Of a stretch of DNA of 64,000 nt, positions 22,791-36,364 are shown piece by piece. The stretch's first letter is position 1. Each line of letters begins with the position of its first letter. The stretch lies in the NCBI GenBank assembly GCA_012932865.1, contig SAXG01000007.1:992001-1056000 (forward strand). The letters are read 5' to 3'. Source of the stretch: Amylostereum areolatum (lineage: Eukaryota; Basidiomycota; Agaricomycetes; Russulales; Stereaceae). The position numbers and the translations under genes are program-made. Under the pieces are notes generated by a model. It was not told the origin of the DNA. It saw only the letters and a list, made by a program, of their open reading frames with translations, and did no database searches.

Positions 22791-23416
22791 GATGGAGGTG
22801 AAAGTTGTTGGGTGAAGGAAGAAGGAAGAAGTGATGAGGTCTCGGAGTCGGAATCAGTGTATTGAAGACTTGGGTTGTGCACGTTCAGCATGGAGCTGCC
22901 ATGCTTATATACCTGGCCTGAGGGCAGGCCGAATGTCCTAGAACTTCCAGAGAGTTCGGTAGGCTTCGTCTCTAGAACGACGTTGGTGAGCATAGCCGAA
23001 GGAAAGGTCGAGAAAATTGATGCTTAATTCACCGGATATTCGCTCTCGATCGCGAGCGACGCGTGCGGCACGTGATCGTTCGTTGCACTCCCGCCGCCGA
23101 CCGAGATGACCACCATCGTGAAACGGGGCAGTACGGTTACACTGCAAGTAGTACATATTGTGTAGATAGGTCATATTGCTGCCCACACCAATTTTTGGAC
23201 CTTAACTGCTGAAGCCCCAGGATCTGGATGTCGTAAGTGACCGGGTCGAATTGACTTTATTGCAATCTGATCTAGTGTTCTTTTGAACAATCTGCTACTA
23301 CAGTGTGATCTACAGTATGATCTACTACTACAGTGTGATGAGTCAAGAATAAAGCCTGGTCCTAACTGGACTGGTCAGAGCTTTTATGTGGAAAGTGATT
23401 GAAAGTCTGCACTCAC
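22791..23416. other. Helitron interior between the two genes, no gene seen
   Basis: Upstream DNA of the OB-fold-like gene and downstream DNA of the Rep/helicase gene. No convincing coding frame or repeat. Confidence 0.5.
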
Positions 23417-26400
23417 CTAGTCAAGAAGCACCTCGGGATATACAATGTTTGGCGTTGCAGGAGCGGCAGAGCCTTCGGGTAGGAGTATTTTGACCCTTCG
23501 CATAGACGTTGCTCTGGATAGTGCGACGTACAATTGCCCATGAGCGAAGACGTGCGTCCGGAGGTCAAGCCCCACAAAATTGACAGACTGGCCTTGGGAC
23601 TTGTTGATGGTCATTGCATATGCAAGTCGCACGGGAAATTGGCGACGTTTCAGTCGAAAAGCGAAATCAACATTGTTGACTGAGGGAGAGAGTGTGATGC
23701 GGGGAATGAGAGCGATTTCACCATCGTGGTCACCTCCCATCAGGCGAACTTCGAGTACCCGGTCGGACATACGGAGCACGGTAGCGCGTGAACCGTTGCA
23801 TAGCCCTCGGGAGGATGATAGATTTCGGAGTAATATGATAGGGCTCCCAATCTTCAGACGTAGCTCAGCGATGGGAAGGCCGGAAGAGTTAAGAGAGTGT
23901 AGAAACTCAATAGGTAGATGAAGGGGCTCGGGATCGTCTTCATCGTTATCACCCTTCTCTTGAATAAACGAATCTGCGCTCATGTACACTTGTTCTGCAC
24001 CTGGATGCTGATCGAGGATCTTTGCATTGAGTGCGTGGACCTCATCATTTCGAGGTGCAAGGATGGTGCGATTGAGGAAGTACTCCGGAGGCGGAGGGTG
24101 GTCCATGTTGACATCTAAGTCGTTGTAGGTAGATTGGATGAGTTGGCCGTCGTCACTGCATAGCATGTGCTCGGGAAGAGCGATAGGATTTGCCATGTTG
24201 AGGTTTGGGAGCGTTGCCGCCCGGCCATGTCCGATGTCGAGCAGCCATTGCGCAAAACCTTGTGAGTCGGCGTCAGCACTTTCTAGTCGCATGTTTTGCC
24301 GTAGGTGGAGGACCTCAATGGTATCCCAGAGGTTAGATCGCTGGAGCGATGCACCAACGATTTCTTCGCGTGATCCTTTGACAATGACTGGTAGCGTTTG
24401 TTGAAAGTCGCCACCAAATACTATGGTCAGACCGCCGAAAGGACGTGGATCATCGCGGATATCTTGGAGGGTCCGGTTTACTGCCTCGGGACCCCATCTG
24501 AGAACATGACATTGTCAGCATATGACAGGAATATGAAGGAGTAAAATGCAATTACCTATGCTGCATAACAACTTCATCCCAGATGATAAGTCGAACCTGG
24601 CAGAGCATATCAGCACGCTGGGTGTTCTTATCGATTTTGCATGAAGAGTCGTGCGTCAGAGAGTCAACTGGAATTTGGAACATCGAGTGGGATGTGCGGC
24701 CACCTGGGAGGAGAAGGGCCGCGATACCGGATGAGGCGACACATAATACAATCCAGCCCTCGCCACGGACACGGTGACAAAGAGCTTTGTACACGAACGT
24801 CTTCCCAGTCCCACCTGGTCCGTGAAGGAAAAAGGTCTTCCCAGCATTGTTCTCCACGGAAGTGTACACCTTGTCGAATGCGTGCCGCTGCTCGGTATTT
24901 AGCTGCAGAATATGATGGTCAGCTTGTGTCATTTCGTGGTCCTGATCGTAATCCAACTGCTCCGAGATGAAGGAATTGTCAACGTAGGCGCCCCAGTTAT
25001 GCTGAGGTAGTGGCATGGGAGGAAAATGTTCGAGGCGGTGACCCGATTCAAGCAGTATCTGATTGAGAAGAAAAAGACCATAATCGTAAATCTCTACTGG
25101 AGACGGTTGATGAAACCCGAGCACTTGAAGTCGTCGTGGTAGGTCATCACAGATATACTCCTTGAAATCATTCCAGAGCTCGTCAGGGTGGGTTGGAGCA
25201 CAATGTTGAAGGATGGTGGCAAAGAGTTGTCGAAGGCTTGTCCCGGTTCGCATCTCGGACGCTTCATGCAGGCACTGGCGCCACTCGCCGTCGTCCTCGA
25301 GAAGGCCGCGAGCCAAGCACGCATCTCGGAATGTGGGATATTGATGTCCGTTCACGGTGAGTAGATCATTGTATGATCGCGGACCTTTCACCACTGATAG
25401 CAGGGTGCGCAGATAAAACCGTTCGCCTCCAGTTGGCGGGACAAAGAACATTCGCCCGATTGCGAATCGGTTCTTTCGGATCGCCCATTGCTTTGTGTCG
25501 GCCTTCCACACGAAGTGTTGTGGGAGCTCCTGGTATGTATATTGGTGTGCGAGCTGACCGGCCTCACTCTCTGATGCATTCACGTGGAAGAATTCAGTGA
25601 GCATTGTTTTCTCAGCCTCGGCTCGTGCCATGATCGTCTCAACCGGCTCTTCGGGGTTAAAGACCACCATGTGCTGGCCAGGAAGATGAACTTGAAGACG
25701 GACAACATTGGGAACCTGCTTGTGGATTGCATTTTCGAAGAGTCGCCATGCTGCCTCCGCACCGCTAATATAACGCGAGTCGCGGAACTGCTTGATTTCG
25801 TCGTTCATGGTGATTTCGGCCGTTGCACGGTCAGAGCCTTTGTGCGTATACTTTGTGATGTACTTTGTCGCAGCGAAGGAGACACAGCATTCCACGTTGA
25901 TATGGCATCTGTACTTGGCACAAAGAAAGGGGTTATATGGAACAACCCAGCGGTTGTCCAACTCGACTCCACGAACATTGTACGCGCGACCATCATTCGG
26001 ACGACGATAGCGAGGGTAGCTGTCATGCGTCATTACGGTCTCCTCTTGGTAAGCCTTCGGGAAGTCCTTTGTGCAGCGTCCGTGTTCCATGCACGGTGCA
26101 GAGGGGTTGGCGGCGCCACACGGGCCATGAACCATGCACGTTTTGATGATTTCGAACAGTTCGGGTTCCGTAACAGGATCGGGCCAGTATGCACGCACAA
26201 TCGAGTCGACAGCTTCCGGTGTAGAAATCCGCCAGGGTGTTTTTAGAATGAGAAGGAGATGCATGTGCGGAAGCCCTCGTTTCTGGAACTCGATGGTGTA
26301 GACATAGGCTACCGCATGACCAAAAATGCCGTTCTTGTAAAGATCGTCGATGATGGCCTTCTTATATTGTGCAAACACGCGGGCAACCAAGTCAGGTCGA

Positions 26401-28671
26401 TCTGCGGCGGTCTGACCTGGGAGTAGCTCTCGTGTGATCTCCTCCCATTTCGGATTACAGGTGACCGTAATAAAGAGATCAATCTTGCGGTAGTAGCGCG
26501 CAAGGGCCATGGCATCTTGAAAGAGTTGGTACATGTACCTAGGGCCACCGATGTACGAAGAGGGAAGGACAATCCGTCTGCCCACGTTGTTGAGGTCGAT
26601 CTCGTCATCTGCGGCCGCAACGGCATCCTCCAAGCCGCTATACAGTGCAGCACGGAGGAGTGGCTGGTTCTGTTCTAGAAACCGTAAGCGGTTCTGGTCC
26701 GTTGATGCCCAAACATCGACAATATACTGTTGAAAGAGGCGGCCACCATGGTGGAGAAGCGAGAACTCGTTGTCGCGAGGATGGAGCTGATATGAGTAGA
26801 ATTGAACTTGGGTCATGCGCGTCCGAGTGGAAGTGGCTGCACCGTCGCCTTGTCGAACACCAGGGCGCGGTAGTAGCGTGAGGTTGTACGACCATCCGGG
26901 AGTGCCCCACGGAAAGAGCAGTACATAATGCAAGCACGCATATGCAGCGTGGCCGTCACTGATACGGTCCAATCCACCAGTGTGTCTGCGAAGGATGATG
27001 TCGCGGGCAGCAACAGGCTGCGTCTCGTCGCCTGGTATGATAACGGCAATCTCGTCGGCAGTGGGGAGGTTGTACCGTCGTGGGTCGCGAGCAGGATCGG
27101 CGGCGATGCGGACTGCAATATCTTCAGCTTCATGCTCCTGGAGGATCTCGAAGGCATGTCGGTAAAGCCGGGTATAGCGGTGGCAAGCGAATAGCACAGT
27201 CTGGAGGGTGTGCATGGTGTCGCGTCGAAGGTTGTGATTGCGTTGCATGCGATAGTCCAAGGCATCTCTTGGATCGTAGATGTACAGTTGTGCGTACCGC
27301 GGTGCATGGCCTTCGGACGGCAGGAGACTGCCTGCCCAGTGAGAGAGTTCACCTTGGATTTTGAACACCCACGGGCCCCGACCGAATTGATTGATATTTT
27401 CGAAGGGCTTGTGACCGAGGGACGTAAACGCGAGAGCCATGTTATATTGCCGGATGTTGTCTCGAAACTCGCGGGCTTCAGGGGTCGCCGCCGTAAAGAG
27501 CGTGTGAAGCTCTGGGGGAGGGTCTTCGGGCGGAGGCAGCTTGACCTGGCCATGGTGACAGCACTTCCCAAACTCCGGGTTTGCCTGTGAGCCTGCTGTC
27601 CGCTCTGCCATCCAATGCAAAGCGTTGCAGTGCCTGCACTGGACGTCCATGCGGCCGAGGGTGAACCGCTGGATAGGCTCTTGGTATGCACGCCGAGCTT
27701 GCGGTGGAAGCGCATCACGGCGGCGACGGCGACGGGGGCGGGCAGCGTACTCCAATGGCTCCGGTTCTATGCAAATAGGTAAGAAAAAATGGGGCATAGA
27801 CAGGATATAGGATCTCGTACCATTGTTTGCTGCTCGAGGGAAAGGTATTGGAGGACCGCCTTGGGGACCATGATCGCGTTCTCGCGCCTCGGAGGTTCTT
27901 GCACTGACTCGGACTTGCTCGTGTCGTTGACCGCGTCGATGGATATTATCCATCTCGACACTGGTTGCGGTGTGCAAAAGGTGGTCTCGAACGTCTTGAG
28001 TACTTGGCGGAGTAGGAAGCGCAGGGCCGGGCGCCGAGCGTGCAACTGACCGTCTTCGTACTGCTTGCAATCGAACATCTGAATTTCGCTGTGAGTGTTC
28101 TAAACGCTCCCTTTCACGCCGAGCTCTCTGTGCTATCTGTCGGTTGGATAACGGAGCGGGTTCTTGCGTTGGTTGTGAGAGTGTAGCTGGGATGCTTTGT
28201 GACTGTTCCAATCGCTCTCGTTCGCGTCGAGCCCTCTGGGCAATCTGTCGTTTGGATAGCGGAATGGGCTGCTCCGTTTCTTGAGAGGTCGGAGCTGGGG
28301 TTCTGGGTGGCGTGGGGAGCACGTCAGGTGTGTAGGCCCAGGGCCGTGTAGGCCTGCGATTGTGCGATGTCGATGACGACATATCACCTGGAATATGGAT
28401 AACGAAAGGATCAGTAAGGCCGTTACTATCGTATTGATTCAACCCGTATGCACGTACCATTTGTGAAAGCCCCGTTTGAGGCGCTTGCCGGTTGGTTGAG
28501 TTCCAGCATTATCACATCGCCCGTCGTTGATTCAGACGTGGACGACACGATACGGCGCCGTCGCGGACTTTCAGGATCCTGGGGACGTCGTTGTGCTCGC
28601 GCTAGAGTCCGGTGGTGTTCAACGGTGGCGACCGAGGAAAGCTGTAACGGAATGGTAAGCAAAAACATCAC
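23417..28671 (-). CDS. Helitron Rep/helicase
   Basis: Replication initiator and helicase that drives rolling-circle transposition. The main frame runs 28,390 to 24,556, then an intron (24,498-24,555) leads to the final exon ending at 23,417. Two more in-frame introns are likely near 27,775-27,830 and 28,390-28,455. Blocks in order are a cysteine-rich finger (CRHCNALHW...CCHHG), the Helitron N-terminal domain, the HUH motif in RGLPHMHLLLIL, a two-tyrosine region (ATKYITKYTHKG), then a Pif1-type helicase with Walker A (GPGGTGKT), Walker B (IIWDE) and late motifs GGDFQQTLPV, TINKSQGQS and YVALSRA. No frameshift was seen, so it may be active. The N-terminal exon border is uncertain; the listed upper coordinate is an open upstream exon. 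Confidence 0.95.
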
Positions 28672-28900
28672 TCAATTTGTGAGGGTCATCATACCTGGCT
28701 GGTTGTCGCTTGCGAGGCGGTTGTTTGGGCATTGCTTTGGGGTGCTGCGTCTTGAACGGAGACTTGCATATATTATTATCTACACAAACTTGCGCGTCAG
28801 TTCATACATGCTCGCGAGAGAGAACAAAAATGCGCACATAATCCAAATGAACACGCCGAGATGCACCGGATACAGACGACAGGCGGGGTGCGCTATACCG

Positions 28901-29776
28901 TGTCGCGTCGCGTCGCGTCGGCCACTCGAGCTCGGGACCGCCGCGCCTCATCCGAGCACCGAGGAAATTTCCCGAAAAATCTGTAGAAAATTCGGTAAAT
29001 CCGATCAGGGGGGCGGAAGCGACGCAGTCATCGCGACCGAAGCGACGAAACACGTCCGTGTTGCTGCACAAACATTGCTTTGGAGGAAAATTGATTTGAA
29101 TTTGTTTTCTGATATACAAAGTAAAATGTATAAGTAGGGCTGTACCATGGAGTCTACTTTGACGCTAACGGCGGTGCGTAGAGGTGCCATAGAGGGTGTG
29201 GAAAGCATGGCGGTGACAAAATACGTGGTGGAGGTCCAAGACGAAGAAAGCGACGCGGTGACGCCGCCGACGCGCAAGCCTAGGATGACGCAAGCAGCCA
29301 CGTGCATCCGTCAACGCGACCTGTCACGCGTCGCGTTACAATGACGTGGCTGTTGTCCCGCGACCAATCAGAAAGCTCACTTGTCTCGCGGTTTGTGTCG
29401 TGACGTGACGCAGCGTTCCACCGCGTCTCTCTTTGTATTAAAGGATAATTGTGGTTGGGGCGTTAGGCGGCACGCATTCCTATTGGCTACCAGTGATACA
29501 GTGAGCAGGATGCAGGGGTTTGGATCGAACTTACTCTTATCACAACTTCTCCCAAGAAAGTCGTGACGACCGCATCCCTCGAACTTCTCCCGCCCGAATG
29601 TGTCTTCGCTCAAAGGACTGATGCCAGTGAAAAATGAAAGCCAATTGATTGCAAGCTGGGACGCACTAAATCGAGAAGTTCGTACATAGCGGGATTTCGT
29701 CAGGATGAAGAAAGCGAGGAAGAGCATCGTACACGATACTAACACAGAGGCTGAGCGCCAAGGATGAGTGAAGCTT
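28901..29776. other. Intergenic, likely Helitron 5' edge and host flank
   Basis: No gene recognised. The minus strand has an AT-rich stretch near 29,100-29,130 (CTACTTATACATTTTACTTTG) that could belong to a Helitron 5' end, and GTCGC repeats at 28,899-28,920. Confidence 0.4.
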
Positions 29777-30574
29777 TTACACAATGCTGGCCTCATTCGT
29801 CGATATCTTCTCTGGGATCCCGGGAGCATCGCCAGGGCCTCCCATCTCGACCGTTGTCGCATTCTTCCCATGCCACTCCGCCATGAGCCGCTCGTGAGCC
29901 TCTTCTCGAACCTGCAGCTCTCTCTGCTCTTGGAAGTAGTGGTACGGATTTCTCTTCTCCACGACCGCTATGAAAACCAGCTGGAACGTCGCCGGTCAGC
30001 AGATGATTGCGCGAGTGAAGGATCGGAGCGCACCGAGATCGATACGGCCGTGCTATAGAGAGCACCCCACCAGCGGACATACCAGAGACCCTTCTCCCAC
30101 AGGAACGGGGCCGTATTTCCTATGGTATCTCTGGTAGTATACAGAAGGACTATACCGCAGAGGAGCCAGAACCCGGATAAGAACCAAATCCTCAAAGGGT
30201 AGAGCATGTTCTCGAGGCGTTCCTTGCTGGATCAAACATATGCGTAAGTAGGGCTTCCCTGAGAGAGGCAGGGAGGAAACAAACTAGGGCTGAAGAGACG
30301 CGACGATGATATACCGAATGCCCATCCCGAATCCGGACAACAGGATCCAAACGGTAATCCAGACCATGAAGGGCCATCCGTGATATAGCTGCGTGTGTAG
30401 GGAATCGACCGGACTCTCCAGCTCTTTGGCGGCCATCTCAACAGTGACAATTTGGAGAGGAGCCTGGTGAGAATATATAAGTGGAGCTCGACAACACAGT
30501 CCTGAGTCCGTGCGACGTACGAGGATGATTGGTATCCAGCCACTCAGGATCTCCGAGACGCCGGGCATCCGCAT
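29777..30574 (-). CDS. Membrane protein, unnamed basidiomycete family (A)
   Basis: Three or four exons reading from MRMPGVSEIL at 30,574 to NEASIV at 29,777. Two clear hydrophobic helices are visible: WPFMVWITVWILLSGFGMGI and LRIWFLSGFWLLCGIVLLY. A charged tail rich in E, R and H (QEQRELQVREEAHERL) follows and would lie on one side of the membrane. The segment from RLENMLYPLRIW to TAPFLW resembles the C-terminal part of the gene at 38,259-38,883, so the two are probably paralogues. No function is known to me. The start could lie in a further upstream exon. Confidence 0.6.
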
Positions 30575-32729
30575 CGTGTAGCAGTCAAGGGGGTGCGAGT
30601 CGAGATCGGATGCTAATACCGCCTAAGTCAACGTCGTACTTGGCGGGAGGTAGATGTGTAGGGAGTGGAAGGAAGAGAATATAGATCCAACAGCTAACGC
30701 CACACTCAAGTACTGCTGCCAGCGGACAGTGGAACCTATGCAGCTGTGCATATTCAGTTCCTCAGGCTGTGTGACGGCATCCTCGCTCGTTCATCCTTTG
30801 TGATATATGACTCACTGCGATGTCCGAAATGTGAGAGAGTCAGTCAGGGCAGAGTCAGAGGGAGAAGGAGGGAGAATCAAGAGATGTCCATGCTCTGGTG
30901 GTCGGCCCATCCGGCCTTATTCGGCCTTGATCGAGGAATTCTTATGCCGTTCGGCACATCAGGACCGAAAGTGAAACAAATCCGGCACAAGACAGGGCCG
31001 GGCAGCTGAGCGCTGAGCGTGGCCGAGCGACGAACGACCATGACCACCGTCCTCCACCGTCTTCAATTTTACAGTGCTTTAACACTTTCATCAGTCACGC
31101 CGTCTACAAATGTTGAATCATCGAAATATGCTCTTGAAACACAAGAACGCACTCGCAGGGGCCGGTCTTTCCGCAAATTCTCGACTACCGATAGTTTTGA
31201 GCGAAGGTGGATTATGGTAGGATGATGGTTCAACTCGTACGCTGTCGACCCTCCAAGCTTCGCCATCCAAGAGCGCGCATCGGGGCCTTCGAACACAGGA
31301 TCCGAGAGCTGGTCGCCTCAAAGGCGTTCAAACGAGTCTGGGAGTCGCGTTTGGAAGGGAACGATTACCTGCACAGGGTGTGACAAGTACGCGTATTGGC
31401 TCTATGCTTGGTGTTCAATCTCATGCATATCTATTCAGCTGCTTGCGTTCCAATCTTCATGCTGACCGCCGCATCATGGACCTATAGCACTCTTGTCGCC
31501 TCTTCCCCGCGCACCAGTGACCAGAGCCTCAGTCCCCACTCAAGTCTATAGCATGGCCCAGAACTTCGCCAACTTACCACGTCCCCGGTTCCCCGGTTTA
31601 CTCGCGGACGGACAGTGCGTTCACCCGGATGAATGCGTCCAGAATACGTTGCTCTGAAGCCGCAGGAACGACTGAGTGAAGATCGTATCTCCATTCTCAA
31701 GACATGGTGCCAATGAGGCAATCTTGTCGGGCTGTCCTTAGTCACTAGTACAACTCGCCACTGGCTCCCCTTTTCACCGGACCATTGAAGAACTGCCCTC
31801 CACCGCATTCAGGCTGGATTCGATGATTTCCCCCATCTCCCTAGAGGCGCATCCGAAATGCGGCGCCGCCCAACGGAACAGCTCACATCGTTATGAACGT
31901 TGCGGCGACTTAGGCCGATTATCGTATGGTGTGGCCAGGTTCCCAAGGGGCAGGGCGAGATCGCGCGCGCATCGAAGGAGCTCACCATCGTTGGGACATC
32001 TTTTCTGGTACGCTATCCTTGATTAACCTAGTGCTTTCGGCTCATGCGGCGTATATGTGGACCCTGCGGCGGGATATGCAAAGATAGAGGAGGAGTTGTG
32101 GCAACATTCAAGCTGGAAGGTTGGGCCTTGGCGGGACGACGAAGCTCTCATCCCTGCTCCCCCTTCGAAGAAACACCGTCGCAGGTCCTTGAGATCAATG
32201 TGTAGAACTGTACGCGTTTTCTCTCTCGGTTCCGGTGTGTTTGATGCCCAATCGGGTATATCAGATGTACGCCGACTGCCTGTGTTAACTTTGTGGTAAC
32301 TGGTCTAATCACGGCCACAAGAATGATAGCTATATGCATGGGGTCGTACGTTCTGTGTGACCACATCAGGTTAACTTCGTTGACTTGCGTCCATGGCGGA
32401 CTATGTCGGAGGTCAGAACATCATTGGTTCCTTCGTGGTCTAACTAAACGTCCATCCTATGTAGATGACCCAGTGCGAAGGACATGCCATGAAGTGAGGT
32501 ACCTAGTACAGCTCTTAACCTGAACCGTCATAGCCCCCATTTTGTCGCATGCCCTATGTGTAATAATGGACCACTTCCAACATTGCAAAACATGCGGCGC
32601 GTTGGTCCGTCGCCCGGTACTATCAGGAGGACAGCAGATCGCGCCTCAGAGGCTTAGCTCCAGACATTTTAAGCACGCAAGCACACATTTCCAACTCCCA
32701 TCGGTTTTCACCCTCAAGAACGAGATCCA
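30575..32729. other. Intergenic, no gene recognised
   Basis: More than 2 kb with only short open frames on both strands. No domain, repeat or RNA gene was recognised. The last part is promoter DNA for the P450 at 32,730. Confidence 0.45.
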
Positions 32730-35092
32730 ATGCCTGACCTTGTTTTTCCCGCTGTATCCCTTCTCACTTTGCTCGTCACCACGGCGCTCTTTCTGCTCAA
32801 GGAGCCACGCTCCTTGTCACCTCTCCCTCCCGGCCCGCGCGGTCTACCGCTTATCGGTAACCTCCTCGACTGGCCCTTCGAGTCCGGCTGGCTTACGTTC
32901 GCTGAATGGGGGAAGAAGTTCGGTAGGCGCACCTGTATTTCAAGTTAAACATCTGGGCTAACGTTGGACGCGCGGACAGGCGATATCATCCACATCGAGA
33001 TATTTGGAGTACATATCGTCGTTCTCAATGCCTACGAGACCGCACAACATCTCATGAACCAAGCCTCGTACTCGGACCGCCCCCCTTTGGCCATGGTCGG
33101 AGACCTGTACGTCTCATTCTCATCGCTTCCCCGTATAGGTTGCGTGCTAAGACATCGATATTGAATATAGGATGGGCTTCATGCCGAGCATCGTGCTTTC
33201 GCCCTACGGTGACCACTGGAAGGCCATGCGTCGGATCACCCAACAGAGCCTGAACCGCGCGGCCTCGGCTACCTTCCTGCCCAGCCAGCTCACTGATGCT
33301 CGCATGCTGCTTCAACAGCTCCTCGAGAATCCGCGCAAGCATATTTCCTGTATTCGTTTGTACGTCTCGCCCCCTCCAGCGTTCGTCGGGTGATTAATCG
33401 GCGCTGGCTCGCTGCTGCAATGCACAGTGCGCTGGGGAAGAACATCATAGAGAACACGTACGGAATCCCGATTGACTCGCCTACTTCTGAGGTATCGGCT
33501 TCTCTTCATCGGAGTCCGTGCCCATCTGAAATCCTAGAGTCTAGTTCGTTCAAATCTCCCGAGAAACCCACGAGGTGATACAGAACGCCGTCATTCCTGG
33601 AAGTTTTCTCGTCGACATCTTCCCGTCTTGTTAGTCTTCTTTCTTCTTACACTGATACTTTATCGTTATAACGAGCCGTTGCGCAGTGAGGTGGATCCCG
33701 TCCTTTTTTCCTGGCGCCGGGTTCAAACGTCTCGCGCGCCTTGCTCGTAAACACGGACAGCATATGGTTGATGGCGCATTTGCAGAATCGAAGAAGGCCG
33801 CAGCGAGTGATGCTCATTTATAGCGGTGGTTCATAGTCCGCTGACTTCATGTTGGTCTTGTAAAACAGATGCGTGATGGTGCCATTCCGTCTCTCGTGGG
33901 AACGCTCCTGCAGAGCGATCCTCAAGATATGACACAGGATCAGTACGAGTATGTGGTCAAATGGGCAGCAGGATCTTTGTATGGAGGCACGGCGGTCTTT
34001 TCACCGTACCCGTCTTTGCATCGGCTGACCATCTTTATCTTTGTAGCTGGTACGGAATCAGTAAGCTCGTCGCACCCATGACAATCAGCGCGCCTCTTAT
34101 CACCACCGCAATGAATAACCCGTAGACGGTGTCGAGCATTTCGACCTTCGTTCTCATGATGGCCAAGCACCCGGAAATCCAGAAGAGAGCCCAAGCGGAG
34201 CTGGACAGCGTTCTGAGCTCGAATCGGCTCCCGACATTTGAGGACCGCGACAGCCTTCCGTACCTTGACAGCGTGATCAAGGAAGTGTTGCGGACTCACC
34301 CGCCGACGCCTCTTGGTGTGTGAATGTCCGTTCATAGGATTACATGACGATTGACTCAAACTGAATAGGCATCGCCCACCGGTTGTCCGAAGATGACGTG
34401 TATGCTGGGTATCACCTCCCGAGGGGCTCTATCATCCTATCAAACATCTGGTTAAATTTTCTCCTTTGCTTTTTGGGGTGCAGAGGACTGACGCCAATAC
34501 ATATCCCCAGGGCCATGAGCAAGGATCCGCGTCAATATACTAACCCTCTGACGTTCAACCCCGATCGCTACTCCAAAGAGAACCTTGCGCCCGAGCTCGA
34601 CTCGGCGAATCTTGTATTTGGCTTTGGCAGAAGGTGGGCACGTCTCACACTGTCACTGTGCTCAGGCTGACAGACTGTGTGCGGTTGACAGGGCATGTTT
34701 GGGTACGCATTATGCCACGGCTGCAATTTACATTACCGTCGCATCGATCCTGGCGGTGTTCGATATTCGCGCGCAGGACGAAGACGGTGTAAACGTTGTC
34801 GTCAAGGCTGAGTACACCGGAGGTCCGTGGCTGCTTTTTTTCACGCGGCAATTGGCTGACTCGCGCGTGGTGTTTCTCCTTGGTTTCTCCCTCGATCTCA
34901 TCTTCCCTTCGGCCGTTTTTCGTATCAAGGTTTCGTGAGGTACGTTTGCGCTTCATGACACCCCACGGTTCAAACTGACTGATATTTTTGTGATGGCCCG
35001 CCCCACGTAGTCATCCGAAGGCGTTCCCGTGCCGCCTCGTTCCTCGCTCTCAGGCCGCGATTGAGCTCATCAAGGCGGGGACTCTCATTTGA
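32730..35092 (+). CDS. Cytochrome P450 monooxygenase 2
   Basis: Heme-thiolate monooxygenase with an N-terminal membrane anchor (residues 5-24, FPAVSLLTLLVTTALFLL) and proline hinge PLPPGPRGLPLIGN. About 13 short exons join in phase. Blocks in order are the C-helix (YGDHWKAMRRITQQ), an I-helix region with AGTEST, the ExxR in KEVLRTHPPTPLG, the AHR motif, FNPDRY, and the heme loop FGFGRRACLGTH with the cysteine ligand; leucine replaces the commoner proline after the cysteine. The stop is at 35,090-35,092. Overall it resembles the basidiomycete P450s annotated as O-methylsterigmatocystin oxidoreductase-like, but the substrate is unknown. No disabling mutation was found. Confidence 0.9.
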
Positions 35093-36364
35093 TCCTCCCA
35101 GACGCCCTCGACCTATGTATTCTGCCCATGCACCCCCCGTTTCGATACACTACACCGACGTATGTATTCAGACTCTATCGCCTTGCACTAGTTGACGACA
35201 TCCTGATCATATGCAATTCAGCCAACAGTTGCACGCGATCGGGGTATATAACCTTGTTCAGATCGTCGCCGTTTCGGCTCTACTCTTTCCTCTTCCCACC
35301 AATATCATCTCCTTTGTACCCATACAGTAAACCTTCACGGCAACGCGACATGGCATCTCGCGCTTCGCGCCACATTCAATCGCCTGATCCTGATGGGGTT
35401 TCCGCTCTACCAACGCGCTTGTCCACTGCGAGGGTGCTGCTGACATTGATATCTTTCTCCAGCCCCGCCCCGAGAGATAAAATGATATGGGGTAAATTTG
35501 GAGCAAACTGGCAGGCGGCGAGCTAAGAGAGAAGTTGTTGCACTGATGAGGAGAGCTCGCAATTCACAGGTGCTTCTGCAGGTCCGCTGTATCCGCCGCC
35601 GTTGTGTCAAACTGTTGACGCCTTACTTTCGACCTCAAGCAATGCCCGGGACACATGGAGATACGACATACTTATGGTAAGTCTGTTTTCAACCCAATTT
35701 TTTTTAGGGGAACTCAGATCAAAGCTCGTTTCGCGTGCAGTAACTGTAAGCATGCGTGTATCACCTCTCCGCTGCAATTGGGCGCTCCGGAGCTGCGCTC
35801 GCCGTGCTGGCAAGGTCAAACCAACCGTAAGTAACTCAGGTACTTAGATTGACTCAAACTGGAGCAGTACTTACATTCTGACTGCCTGTGTATCCCACAC
35901 TCGTCTCATCTCGTGCTGACGCAACAATTGCCACTGAGCTAAGCACGAGTTGACACCCACATAAAGCGCTCAATATCAAAAGAAAAATAGACCGATATCT
36001 ACCGGCGTGACGACACTATCTTCCGGGCCATTGCGCATCAAAAGGCCCTAGAGAGACCAGAAGACCGGAGGATGTCGATGGGAGCGGGCGTCCCTGTAAG
36101 TAACTTACGTCCAGATGACCCAGACCGCCTGCCGCCCTTCGTTGCGAATGCGGAGGACTGAGGCTCAGCCGATCCTGCGCCCGATTGGCGGTCGCTTCGA
36201 TCGACCATTCAAGCTTCAAAGCAGGGGCGGGCCAGGGCGTCTAGTTTTCAGTGGGGAAGATAGCATCGTCACCGGTGTATACTTATGTACGGGCGCGGTC
36301 GCACGCTGGTCAGGGTTCCCTTTCACCCCCTCCACTAGTTCCGCTGTGTGGTCTCAGAGCCACT
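35093..36364. other. Intergenic, no gene recognised
   Basis: Short open frames only. The sequence just before 36,365 may be the promoter of the membrane-protein gene. Confidence 0.45.

Larger units (their letters stand above)
21609..28900 (-). mobile_element. Helitron rolling-circle transposon with accessory gene
   Basis: The minus strand carries a Rep/helicase gene of Helitron type (23,417-28,671) and, closer to the 3' end, an OB-fold-like gene. The 3' terminus is proposed at 21609: the minus strand reads GTGCAATGCAC, a short hairpin, then GGGTCTATG and CTAG followed by T, matching the CTRR end and the A-T insertion preference of Helitrons. The 5' TC terminus was not identified; it probably lies between 28.75 and 29.15 kb, so the right coordinate is approximate. 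No target duplication is expected for this class. Confidence 0.85.
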
